Positions 45,537 to 52,960 of a stretch of DNA of 52,960 bases are shown in pieces. Source of the stretch: Psychrobacter sp. PG1 (GTDB taxonomy: Bacteria > Pseudomonadota > Gammaproteobacteria > Pseudomonadales > Moraxellaceae); contig NZ_JABUZG010000057.1 in the NCBI RefSeq assembly GCF_014897815.1, positions 1-52,960 of the forward strand, given 5' to 3'. The position numbers and the translations under genes were made by a program. Every line of letters begins with the position of its first letter. Within the stretch, counting starts at the first letter, position 1. Under the pieces are notes generated by a model. That model was not told the DNA's origin. It saw only the letters and a list, made by a program, of their open reading frames with translations, and ran no database searches.

Positions 45537-46433
45537 ATGTCCTTATTTCAGCCCTTACCCAGCTATAAGATATCAAGTTGTGATAAAACACTAGATCTAT
45601 CGCAGCCTCATATTATGGGTATTCTTAATGTCACACCCGATTCGTTTTCAGACGGTGGACAGTTCAACGTGGTAGATAAGGCTGTTGCGCATTGTCAGCA
45701 AATGATAGAAGAAGGTGCGACTATTATCGACATTGGCGGTGAGTCTACTCGCCCCAATGCGGATGCTGTGGGCACTGCTGAAGAGATGCAGCGTGTTGTG
45801 CCAGTGGTTCGAGCCATTAGGCAGCAATGCGGGGAGGATATTTGGCTATCCATTGATACCAGTAATCCAGAGGTTATGAAAGCGGCTTTTGACGCTGGTG
45901 CTGATATTTGGAATGATGTACGCGCACTCAAACGCGAGGGTGCAGCAGTACTAGCGGCTGAGCTTGATATACCAGTCATGCTCATGCATATGCGCGGCGA
46001 GCCAACAACGATGAATAATTTGGCACACTATGACGATGTCATTAGTGACGTAAGGGCTGAGCTATTATCGCGTATTGACGAAGTAACAAGAATCGGTGTC
46101 AAGCGTGAGAAAATCATTATCGACCCAGGCTTTGGTTTTGCGAAAGATTATGAGCATCATTGCGCACTATTAAGCCAGCTTAGCAGTCTACAAGCGCTTG
46201 GTTTACCGATGATGTTTGGCATTTCGCGCAAACGTTTTTTAGCGGAAGTACTAAGTAAGAGTGGCGTCGAAGTCGTTACTACTACTAACGCGGTAGATCG
46301 TGATGTGGTAGGTACGGCGGCTGGTATCTTTGCCCTACAGCAAGGCGCTGGCATTATACGCACCCATAATGTGGCGATGATGCAGCAAGCAGTCGCCTTA
46401 TGGCGTCAATTATCCGCGCATAATTATCCTTAA
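45537..46433 (+). CDS. folP: Dihydropteroate synthase
   Basis: Condenses pABA with the pterin pyrophosphate in folate synthesis, the target of sulfonamides. Motifs seen are IMGILNVTPDSFSDGGQFN, IDIGGESTRPNA, SIDTSNPEVMKAA, WNDVRAL, IIDPGFGFAKDYEH, FGISRKRFL and IIRTHNV. From ATG 45537 it has 298 residues. Starts at TTG 45516 and ATG 45519 are possible but add residues with no family match. In relatives glmM often follows. Here sdhE comes next, 29 bp downstream. Confidence 0.96.
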   Translation: MSLFQPLPSYKISSCDKTLDLSQPHIMGILNVTPDSFSDGGQFNVVDKAVAHCQQMIEEGATIIDIGGESTRPNADAVGTAEEMQRVVPVVRAIRQQCGEDIWLSIDTSNPEVMKAAFDAGADIWNDVRALKREGAAVLAAELDIPVMLMHMRGEPTTMNNLAHYDDVISDVRAELLSRIDEVTRIGVKREKIIIDPGFGFAKDYEHHCALLSQLSSLQALGLPMMFGISRKRFLAEVLSKSGVEVVTTTNAVDRDVVGTAAGIFALQQGAGIIRTHNVAMMQQAVALWRQLSAHNYP

Positions 46434-46462
46434 TCCCAATTTAAAATGATGAGAGTACTTTT

Positions 46463-46744
46463 ATGACCACCCCGATTCAGCCAGAACCAACCAATGAACA
46501 GCGCCGCATTATCTATCAAGCACGCCGCGGATTAAAAGAGTTAGACTTTTATATTGACCTTTATGTCAAAGAGATTTACTTAACGGCAGAGCCTGCTGAA
46601 CAAGAGACATTTGCAGAAATGCTGACTCATGAAGACCCTGATTTGTTGGATTATTTCACCAATCAAAATCGTCCAGAAAATGAAGAAATATGGGCGTTAG
46701 TCAATAAAATCAAGACATGGCGTCATACCAAAGATTTGACTTAA
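46463..46744 (+). CDS. sdhE: FAD assembly factor SdhE
   Basis: Small helical protein that helps attach FAD to succinate dehydrogenase (and fumarate reductase). The motif ARRGLKELDFYIDLYV carries the conserved Arg-Gly-x-x-Glu. The tail LLDYFTNQNRPENEEIWALVNKI is also typical. 93 residues. ATG 46463 follows GATGAGAGTACTTTT. It shares a strand with folP and the ygfX-like gene. Confidence 0.93.
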   Translation: MTTPIQPEPTNEQRRIIYQARRGLKELDFYIDLYVKEIYLTAEPAEQETFAEMLTHEDPDLLDYFTNQNRPENEEIWALVNKIKTWRHTKDLT

Positions 46745-46837
46745 AGACTGATTTAGGTATAAGAAATGGTTGTCCAGAGTTGGTTTAGCTAGGCCTAAGT
46801 AATATAATGGTCTGCCGTTTTTTTTTGGTGATAAAAT

Positions 46838-47281
46838 ATGACCTTGGCAAATTCGTTGCGTATTGATACGGCTATTCGGCCTGCCAGCTATTTGCGTTTG
46901 CTGCTTTATAGTGGGTTGACCGCCGTCATGGTTGTACTGGCATGGCTTGCTTCTTTACTGTTATGGCAATATGTGCTTATTTTAACCGTTACCGCCGCGG
47001 TGATTATTTATTTAACATTATCACGGCCCATACTGCTGCACCTGAGCCAACCACCACTTAGCTATCGTGTTGATCAACATTGGCAGCTACTGCTCCGTAC
47101 GGGTCGCGGTGATGAGCTATGGCAGGCACAATTAATCGCTGTCTCTGGATATCGATGGGCGATAAGCTTTGAATTTAATGTTATAGAGCCTTATCAGCGC
47201 TCTTTATCAGTGACCATCTTTCGAGATCAAGTGAGCCCTGAACAATGGCGAGAGTTGAATATTTTGGCTAGATTGTATTGA
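46838..47281 (+). CDS. YgfX-like inner-membrane protein
   Basis: A 147-residue protein with two adjacent membrane segments (about residues 20-62) and a cytoplasmic domain ending in TIFRDQVSPEQWRELNILARLY. That layout and the position after sdhE match YgfX (CptA), described with SdhE/CptB in E. coli as a toxin-antitoxin-like pair affecting the cytoskeleton. That role is debated. Weak ribosome site before ATG 46838. Sequence similarity could not be tested here. Confidence 0.72.
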   Translation: MTLANSLRIDTAIRPASYLRLLLYSGLTAVMVVLAWLASLLLWQYVLILTVTAAVIIYLTLSRPILLHLSQPPLSYRVDQHWQLLLRTGRGDELWQAQLIAVSGYRWAISFEFNVIEPYQRSLSVTIFRDQVSPEQWRELNILARLY

Positions 47282-47583
47282 ATACTTATAAATAGTGCTT
47301 ATTAGTACCATGGTTGAATGTTCAATATGCCTAACATAAACGCCGAAAATACGAGTTAAGGAAGTATTTTTTTATAGTTTCCAATGAGAGGTTTTTTCCA
47401 CGAATTTACGAACGCCTACATGTCATAACAAAACACCTATCTGGATAGCGAAAGAGATTTGTTATATTGCAAGAGAATTATGAATCGCATAAGTAAATCA
47501 CGCTGTTGCTTAATATATTAAATTAGCAGCGAAGTTTTTAGCGGTTTATAGATAATAAATAATATGACAAAAAGGAATCGAGA
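47282..47583. other. Spacer before the DUF937 gene
   Basis: A 302-bp AT-rich region without a gene. It probably holds the promoter of the next gene. No confident motif. Confidence 0.4.
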
Positions 47584-48327
47584 ATGAGCTTATTAGGGAA
47601 TTTGGTTAGTCAGGTGGCCCGTCGTGCGATGGATCCTGAAGATGCGCAGCGTAATCCTGTAAATCAACGCATTGATCCACGTTGTACAGGTGGTCTTGGG
47701 GATATATTGGGTAGCGTGCTCGGCGGTGGTAGTCAAACTGGTGGCTACAATCCACGCCAGTATGATCGTCAGCCAGACAATGGTTTTGGCTTAGATGATA
47801 TTCTCGGTGGGTTAACAGGCGGTGGACTCACTGGTGGCAATCAAAGTGGCGGCGTCAATTCTAATGCCGGCGGTCTTGGAGACATATTAGGCAGTGTGCT
47901 AGGTGGTCAAGCCATGGGTGGTCAAACGAGAAAATCTGGATTCGGTGGTAAAGGTATGCTAATCGCTGCACTTATGCCAATGGTACTAAGCTGGATCAAA
48001 CGCAATGGCGGCTTGAGTGGTGCATTATCGAAAATCACAGGTATGGGTTATGAAAACCAAGCGCGTTCTTGGATGAGTAACCAGCAAGACAATGACAACC
48101 TTGATCCAAATGATATCAGTCAGTTGTTCGATGAAAATGAGATTCAGCAGGTTGCAGCACATACTGGTGCTAATGACGTAGAAGTCCGTCAAGGTCTTGC
48201 TGAATTGCTGCCAGAAGTAATGAATCAGCTGACACCAAGTGGCAATTTGGATAATGAATCTGAAGCCAATGAAGAGATTGATCAAATCATTAATCAACTA
48301 TCTAGTCGACTAGGTGCGTTAAAATAA
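47584..48327 (+). CDS. YidB/DUF937 family protein with internal repeats
   Basis: A 247-residue Gly-rich protein. Two copies of GGLGDILGSVLGG (about residues 36-48 and 97-109) and a shorter GLDDILGGLTGG between them form a repeat-rich N-terminal half. The second half has YidB-like features (MLSWIKRNGGLSGALSKITGMGYENQARSWM, then LFDENEIQQVAAHTGANDVEVRQGLAELLPEVMNQLTP). Function unknown. ATG 47584 follows AAAAGGAATCGAG. A perfect 18-bp-arm terminator follows. Confidence 0.85.
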   Translation: MSLLGNLVSQVARRAMDPEDAQRNPVNQRIDPRCTGGLGDILGSVLGGGSQTGGYNPRQYDRQPDNGFGLDDILGGLTGGGLTGGNQSGGVNSNAGGLGDILGSVLGGQAMGGQTRKSGFGGKGMLIAALMPMVLSWIKRNGGLSGALSKITGMGYENQARSWMSNQQDNDNLDPNDISQLFDENEIQQVAAHTGANDVEVRQGLAELLPEVMNQLTPSGNLDNESEANEEIDQIINQLSSRLGALK

Positions 48328-48375
48328 ATTTATCTTTTAAAGAAAGTCGCAATCGTTAATGCCACAAAGTTAATA

Positions 48376-48417
48376 CCATAAAAAAGAGTACGTTATCCAA
48401 CGTGCTCTTTTTTATGG
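48376..48417 (+). terminator. Strong terminator after the DUF937 gene
   Basis: An 18-bp stem (48376-48393 with 48400-48417) with one G-T pair and a 6-base loop. It carries runs of A and T on both arms, so it can act in both directions. The rest of the 307-bp gap to the next gene holds nothing I can identify. Confidence 0.9.
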
Positions 48418-48634
48418 CTGTTAGTTTAACCCTACTATTGGTACTCAATTACTGAATATTTACTCTTTATTCTAAATAGATATGTTAAAAATGGTGAATA
48501 ATAGAAAAATAATTCTATAAATCTTATAAGATGGTCATATGATTCATTGAGTCTTTTGTCGCAGTGGCTACTTTGATGATCCTTTATATAATATGACTGC
48601 GTGATGGTATAAGCATTTATAAGGATACTTAATC

Positions 48635-50092
48635 ATGCCATTTAAGCCTATTCAAGCAGCGGTTGCCATTTTGGTCGGCTTGATCATTTGGTTTGTGATA
48701 CCAGTGCCTACTGGCGTTACGCCTGAAGCATGGCACATGCTGGCGTTATTCATCGCCACTATTGTCGCCATCATCGGCAAAGTATTACCCATTGGTGCCA
48801 TTGCTATCATTGCTGTCACCCTAGTCGCACTGACAGGCGTGACTAGTGATAGCCCAGCACAAGCCATTAGCGATGCACTATCAAGCTACTCAAGTCCGTT
48901 GATTTGGCTAATTGGTATTGCAGTCATGATATCGCGTGGCTTGATAAAAACGGGTTTGGGTCGACGTATTGCCTATTATTTTATTTCTATTTTTGGTAAA
49001 AAAACCATCGGCGTGGCTTATTCTTTGACTGCGGCTGAATTGATGATAGCACCCATTACGCCCTCTAATACGGCACGTGGCGGCGGTATTATTCATCCTA
49101 TTATGAAGTCTATCGCGCAAAGCTTTCACTCAACACCTGAGGAAGGCACCCAAAATAAGATTGGTCGATATTTGGCGATGGTGAACTATCATGCCAACCC
49201 GATTACCTCTGGAATGTTTATCACGGCTACTGCGCCCAACCCTCTGGTTGTAGATTTGGTGAATAAAGCCACGGGCGGTGATATTCAGCTGTCATGGACC
49301 ACTTGGGCAGTGGCGATGTTTGTACCTGGCATGCTATGTCTGCTTGTGATGCCGTTAGTCATTTATATAATTTATCCACCTGATGTTAAAATCACGCCCG
49401 ATGCAAAAGGTTTTGCCAAGGAAAATTTAGCAGAAATGGGAAAAATAAGTAGCCAAGAAAAAATCATGCTCGGAGTATTTGCTCTGATGCTGTTATTGTG
49501 GGCGAATATTCCCGCATTGATGTTAGGTAAGCAATATAGCGTTGATGCTACCACCACAGCATTTATTGGTTTGACGACCTTAATATTGACTGGGGTACTG
49601 ACTTGGGACGATATTTTAAAAGAGAAGTCAGCATGGGATACCATTATTTGGTTTGGCGCCCTTATTATGATGGCCGCTTATCTTAATAAGCTTGGACTGA
49701 TAAGCTGGTTCTCTGGCAATATCGAATCGATGATTGGCACGACTGGGCTTGGCTGGATCGGTGCTGTGACTATTTTGACCCTAGTATACTTATATATCCA
49801 TTACTTCTTTGCTAGTACCACGGCTCACATTACTGCACTATTTGCAGCATTTTATGCGGTGGGTTTAAGCTTGGGCGCACCGCCGATGTTATATGCGCTT
49901 ATCTTAGCCGCAGCGGGCAATATCATGATGACGCTTACGCATTATGCAACTGGTACTGCGCCAGTCATTTTTAACTCTGGCTATGTGACGTTAAGAGAGT
50001 GGTGGAGTATTGGCGCAATAATGAGTGTGGTCAATTTAGTTATTTGGATCGGTGCTGGTTTGATTTGGTGGAAAGTGCTCGGCTATTATTAA
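48635..50092 (+). CDS. DASS-family dicarboxylate carrier (CitT/TtdT-like)
   Basis: A 485-residue polytopic inner-membrane protein with about 12-14 hydrophobic segments. The block LTAAELMIAPITPSNTARGGGIIHPI and the later HYFFASTTAHITALFAAFYAVG are typical of the divalent-anion:Na+ symporter (DASS) family. The first contains the SNT motif and the second matches the repeat half. The closest group appears to be the CitT/TtdT/2-oxoglutarate-malate exchangers, which swap C4-C6 di- and tricarboxylates. Substrate not set by sequence. ATG 48635 follows ATAAGGATACTTAATC. Convergent with recX. Confidence 0.9.
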   Translation: MPFKPIQAAVAILVGLIIWFVIPVPTGVTPEAWHMLALFIATIVAIIGKVLPIGAIAIIAVTLVALTGVTSDSPAQAISDALSSYSSPLIWLIGIAVMISRGLIKTGLGRRIAYYFISIFGKKTIGVAYSLTAAELMIAPITPSNTARGGGIIHPIMKSIAQSFHSTPEEGTQNKIGRYLAMVNYHANPITSGMFITATAPNPLVVDLVNKATGGDIQLSWTTWAVAMFVPGMLCLLVMPLVIYIIYPPDVKITPDAKGFAKENLAEMGKISSQEKIMLGVFALMLLLWANIPALMLGKQYSVDATTTAFIGLTTLILTGVLTWDDILKEKSAWDTIIWFGALIMMAAYLNKLGLISWFSGNIESMIGTTGLGWIGAVTILTLVYLYIHYFFASTTAHITALFAAFYAVGLSLGAPPMLYALILAAAGNIMMTLTHYATGTAPVIFNSGYVTLREWWSIGAIMSVVNLVIWIGAGLIWWKVLGYY

Positions 50093-50156
50093 TAGATCGC
50101 TCAAGTCATATTGTTTTATGTACAGATGGATGTATTTAAAAAAAGGTGAGGGTGGG

Positions 50157-51275
50157 TTAAAAGCGCTCATCTAATGTGTCTAATGTATAATTGAGCGCGG
50201 CAAAACAGATATCGCTCTGAAAGCCTCGATATTGCAAAAACCGTAGCTGCTTTGCTTTGTCTTTTTGTTCAGTGGGTATGTCATCGCCGTACTTCTTAGT
50301 GCGGGCTGTGACCGCCAGTTTGAGCCAATCGACACCATCTACCAGATTATCTGCACTATCATCTACAAACTCCCTAAACTCTTCTGACTCTGCATTTGCC
50401 ATATCGATTAACTCATCGATATTACTGGGCATGGTAATTTTTTTACGATAAAACTCTTGCTTGATACGCCCACGTCCCCGACCTTTACGGATACTTTCAC
50501 GAATGAGCATGAGCGTCGTGCGATAATCACTTTGGTAGCCTTTTTCCTCAAATTCATCGAGTAGCGCATCAATTTTATCTGGGGCTTGCTCCTTATCAAT
50601 AAGCTTTTGCTTAAGCTCAGCCTTGCCGTACTCACGGCGCGATAAATAATAAAAAGCTAACCAACGTAAACGACTTTCGGCTTTGATCTCATCTATTTCT
50701 GCTTGTCGTTGTTCAGGCGTGCGCAAATAGGCTTTAAGAGCAGCGGGTAGGTTATCCATCTGACTGTCGACTGTGCTATGCACAGAAGTGTTGGTAATCG
50801 CAGCATCGGTTGTATACTGTGATTCTTTGTTAAATTCATTATCAGTAGCTGCACTATCGTCTGGTTCACCATGAATATTTTGTTTAACTTCAGCCAGCAT
50901 CTCTTTGATACTTTGCGCTTCTGGTTGCTGATAAGCAGGCACGTCACTAGGCTCAGGGCTAAAGTTAGCCGCTGGGTGAAAACGTTTTTTACGTTTCTTG
51001 GTTTGAGCAGAATTTTTATTGGTAGAAGATTGAGCCTCAACAAATTCTACTGCAAATTCAGCATCGTCAGATAATGAATGGTTTTCACGATAGTAAGTTG
51101 AATGCTTACGTGTCTTAGTTGTTTTTTTAAGGTCGCCTTGATAGGAATGCTGAGAAAATTTGGAGGATTCAGAGTGTTTGGAAGATTTGGACGGTTTTTT
51201 TGATTTGATAGCTGAAATACTCGCTGAATCGGCATCGGATTCAGCGAGTATTTCAGCTAAGGTTTTAATGTTCAT
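50157..51275 (-). CDS. recX: RecX regulatory protein with a long N-terminal extension
   Basis: RecX binds RecA filaments and limits RecA activity. The helical RecX core starts near residue 200 (ESRLRWLAFYYLSRREYGKAELKQKL, then VDDLLDEFEEKGYQSD-like DALLDEFEEKGYQSDYR, IRESIRKGRGRGRIKQEF and LRFLQYRGFQSD). The usual length is about 150-165, but this frame has 372 residues. The first 190 are polar, Ser/Lys/Thr-rich and probably disordered, with short helical pieces IKTLAEILAE and IKEMLAEV. The gene lies 57 bp after recA on the same strand. A 22-bp inverted repeat sits in codons 6-23. No strong ribosome site is seen at ATG 51275, and the true start could be further in. Confidence 0.88.
   Translation of the reverse strand: MNIKTLAEILAESDADSASISAIKSKKPSKSSKHSESSKFSQHSYQGDLKKTTKTRKHSTYYRENHSLSDDAEFAVEFVEAQSSTNKNSAQTKKRKKRFHPAANFSPEPSDVPAYQQPEAQSIKEMLAEVKQNIHGEPDDSAATDNEFNKESQYTTDAAITNTSVHSTVDSQMDNLPAALKAYLRTPEQRQAEIDEIKAESRLRWLAFYYLSRREYGKAELKQKLIDKEQAPDKIDALLDEFEEKGYQSDYRTTLMLIRESIRKGRGRGRIKQEFYRKKITMPSNIDELIDMANAESEEFREFVDDSADNLVDGVDWLKLAVTARTKKYGDDIPTEQKDKAKQLRFLQYRGFQSDICFAALNYTLDTLDERF
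51209..51259 (-). repeat. Perfect 22-bp inverted repeat inside the start of recX
   Basis: The arms at 51209-51230 and 51238-51259 are exact reverse complements, with a 7-base loop (51231-51237). In the recX mRNA they give a very stable hairpin that begins 17 nt into the coding region. No T run follows, so it is not a typical terminator. Confidence 0.95.
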
Positions 51276-51297
51276 AACAATTTAATTTTCATAACAA
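51264..51297 (-). repeat. 17-bp tandem duplication covering the recX start
   Basis: The segments 51264-51280 and 51281-51297 are 16/17 identical. Each contains the start-codon context TTGTTATGAA on the minus strand, so two ATGs (51292 and 51275) lie in the same setting, in different frames. Confidence 0.9.
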
Positions 51298-51332
51298 GTC
51301 ATGATTATTAATAGCGGTGAATAATTGCGCCG

Positions 51333-52385
51333 TTATTGTACAGGGTCAGAGACCAACGCTTCATTGGCTTTATCTTCGGCTTTGGTCTCTTTCTTTGATC
51401 CAAGCTTTTCTTCACGGATTTTAGCTTCGATTTCTTGCGCAATCGCAGGGTTTTCTTTTAAGAACAGCACAGAATTGGCTTTACCTTGACCGATTTTTTC
51501 ATCGCCATAACTATACCAAGAGCCTGCTTTGCCAACGGCTCCAATTTCAACACCCAAGTCAATCACTTCGGCTAAGTGGTTGGTACCTTCACCATAAGTA
51601 ATTTCAAACTCTGCTTGGCGGAAAGGCGGTGCCATTTTGTTTTTGATGACTTTGACCCGGGTTTGGTTACCGATGATTTCATCACCGTTTTTGACTGCAC
51701 CAATACGGCGGATATCCATACGCACTGAGGCGTAGAATTTGAGCGCGTTACCACCAGTCGTGGTCTCAGGGCTACCAAACATCACACCAATTTTCATACG
51801 AATTTGGTTGATAAATACCACCATACAGTTAGAGCGTTTGGCGTTACCAGTGATTTTACGTAGGGCTTGGCTCATCAGACGTGCTTGCAGACCCATATGT
51901 GAGTCGCCCATCTCGCCTTCAATCTCTGCGCGCGGCGTCAAGGCAGCAACTGAGTCAATGACAATCATATCGATAGCACCAGAGCGCACCAACATGTCGG
52001 TTATTTCAAGTGCTTGCTCACCATTATCAGGCTGAGACAGCAATAGCTCGTCAGTGTTTACACCAAGTTTGCGCGCATAAACAGGGTCAAGCGCATGCTC
52101 AGCATCAATAAAGGCGCAGGTGCCGCCTTGTTTTTGACATTCTGCAATCGCCTGTAGCGTCATGGTCGTTTTACCTGAGCTTTCTGGGCCATAAATCTCT
52201 ACGATACGGCCTTTTGGTAGACCACCAATGCCAAGTGCAATGTCCAGACCCAACGAACCTGTTGATACTACATCGACATCCATAATAGCTGAGTCGTCAC
52301 CTAAATGCATGATGGTATTCTTACCAAACTGCTTTTCGATTTGACCGAGTGCTGCTTTAAGGGCTTTGGCTTTATTGTCGTCCAT
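51333..52385 (-). CDS. recA: Recombinase RecA
   Basis: DNA-strand-exchange ATPase for homologous recombination and SOS induction. Walker [31 protein letters not shown], the L2 loop region [28 protein letters not shown] and [15 protein letters not shown] are seen. From ATG 52385 it has 350 residues with AAGGAATCC in front, a good ribosome site. An earlier ATG at 52409 would add MIEDKESS, absent in other RecA proteins. The C-terminus is charged and acidic as usual. No LexA-like CTG-N10-CAG box is visible upstream, which agrees with the reported absence of LexA in Moraxellaceae. Confidence 0.98.
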   Translation of the reverse strand: MDDNKAKALKAALGQIEKQFGKNTIMHLGDDSAIMDVDVVSTGSLGLDIALGIGGLPKGRIVEIYGPESSGKTTMTLQAIAECQKQGGTCAFIDAEHALDPVYARKLGVNTDELLLSQPDNGEQALEITDMLVRSGAIDMIVIDSVAALTPRAEIEGEMGDSHMGLQARLMSQALRKITGNAKRSNCMVVFINQIRMKIGVMFGSPETTTGGNALKFYASVRMDIRRIGAVKNGDEIIGNQTRVKVIKNKMAPPFRQAEFEITYGEGTNHLAEVIDLGVEIGAVGKAGSWYSYGDEKIGQGKANSVLFLKENPAIAQEIEAKIREEKLGSKKETKAEDKANEALVSDPVQ

Positions 52386-52409
52386 ACTGGATTCCTTGTC
52401 TTCAATCAT

Positions 52410-52960
52410 TGGTTAAAACTATAAATTTGGTATGATAAATAAAATGTTTGTAGCTATGAAGGTTAACGGCTCAATAGTGCTGATGGCTATCTAAATAATA
52501 GGCAGCGTTCGTTCAATGTCTATCTAGGATGAATGGGCTAGGGTATCGATGGTGTAGACAGTAATATAGGATATCACTCTACTATACAGTAAAATCCAAT
52601 AACGATAAAAGTAAAATTAAGTTCATAATCAGCGCCAACAGATGTAATTTGTAGGTAACATTATGCTCGTTAAGCCTTAACTGTTTCCTAAAGTGCGGTT
52701 GATTAGATAAGGTAATTATAACAAAAACCAAGGAATATATAGAGGATTCAATGATGCTAAACGACACTAACTGTCGCATTGTATATAAGTGATAACTTGT
52801 GTAATCTAGTTGCTGAATATATCCTAATTTTGGATAGGATAATGCTGCCCTTTGTCAATAGCATTAAAAGTTGTCCACAACAAATAAAGCGTCTAAATTT
52901 AGCTTTTGTGAAACATCAGTGAGGATTAATTTAATTTAAAAATATATTGAAAATAAATTA
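52410..52960. other. Upstream region of recA without a supported gene
   Basis: The last 550 bp are AT-rich. A 65-codon minus-strand frame (52582-52779) is hydrophobic and lacks a ribosome site, so I do not support it as a gene. The recA promoter should lie in 52390-52520, but I cannot assign it. Confidence 0.4.

Noticed and set aside
52386..52520. LexA (SOS) box upstream of recA
   Set aside because: No CTG-N10-CAG pattern was seen; Moraxellaceae generally lack LexA.
52582..52779. 65-codon minus-strand frame upstream of recA
   Set aside because: No ribosome site, skewed hydrophobic composition typical of AT-rich non-coding DNA, no family features.
1..52960. CRISPR array, prophage, transposase or restriction/defence genes
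   Set aside because: No regularly spaced repeats, integrase, transposase or defence-domain motif was seen; almost all genes are core functions.

Overview
The window looks like a piece of core chromosome from Psychrobacter or a close relative (Moraxellaceae, Gammaproteobacteria). This rests on protein style and gene order as I recognise them: ddl-ftsQ-ftsA-ftsZ-lpxC next to a dciA gene, recA-recX without a visible LexA box, a Moraxellaceae-type long RecX, and moderate GC with AT-rich spacers. I could not run a database search. I see no tRNA, rRNA, CRISPR array, insertion sequence, integrase or prophage gene.

Layout. 1-3660: end of an unseen gene, then glyQ-glyS (glycyl-tRNA synthetase). 3841-6101: small zinc-ribbon membrane protein, then zapA with a heptad-repeat coiled-coil partner, divergent from a ygfB/UPF0149 gene. 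6398-9119: nucleoside deaminase, argE, and a LysE/RhtB exporter. 9298-10905: a DUF711 gene bracketed by an imperfect direct repeat. 10972-14987: miaB divergent from a soluble lytic transglycosylase. 15527-16168: a secreted RNase T2-fold protein that has lost its catalytic residues. 16541-19999: mdh, a DUF2789 gene, ribF and a GNAT acetyltransferase. 20112-25543: lipoprotein, murJ, ampD and a DUF4105 envelope protein. 25624-29360: YeeZ-like SDR, an unknown gene, pyrE and gshB.

29699-38893 is the division and wall block: murG-murC-ddl, then ftsQ, ftsA, ftsZ and lpxC. The last four are separated by unusually long spacers, and ddl and ftsZ each have a clear terminator. 39192-42077: dciA, a CHAP-type secreted amidase candidate, a DOMON-like protein and yhbY. 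42421-48327: rlmE, ftsH, folP, sdhE, a ygfX-like gene and a YidB/DUF937 gene. 48635-52409: a DASS-family dicarboxylate carrier, then recA-recX on the minus strand.

How the genes fit together: most serve translation (glyQS, miaB, rlmE, yhbY), peptidoglycan synthesis and turnover (murG, murC, ddl, murJ, slt, ampD), Z-ring assembly (ftsQAZ, zapA), outer-membrane lipid A synthesis (lpxC), cofactor synthesis (ribF, folP, gshB) and recombination (recA, recX). I saw no obvious new multi-gene system. The points most worth following are the dead RNase T2 homologue, the FtsA with a degenerate phosphate-1 loop paired with an FtsZ of unusual tail, a 22-bp perfect inverted repeat inside the start of recX, and the repeat-bracketed DUF711 gene.
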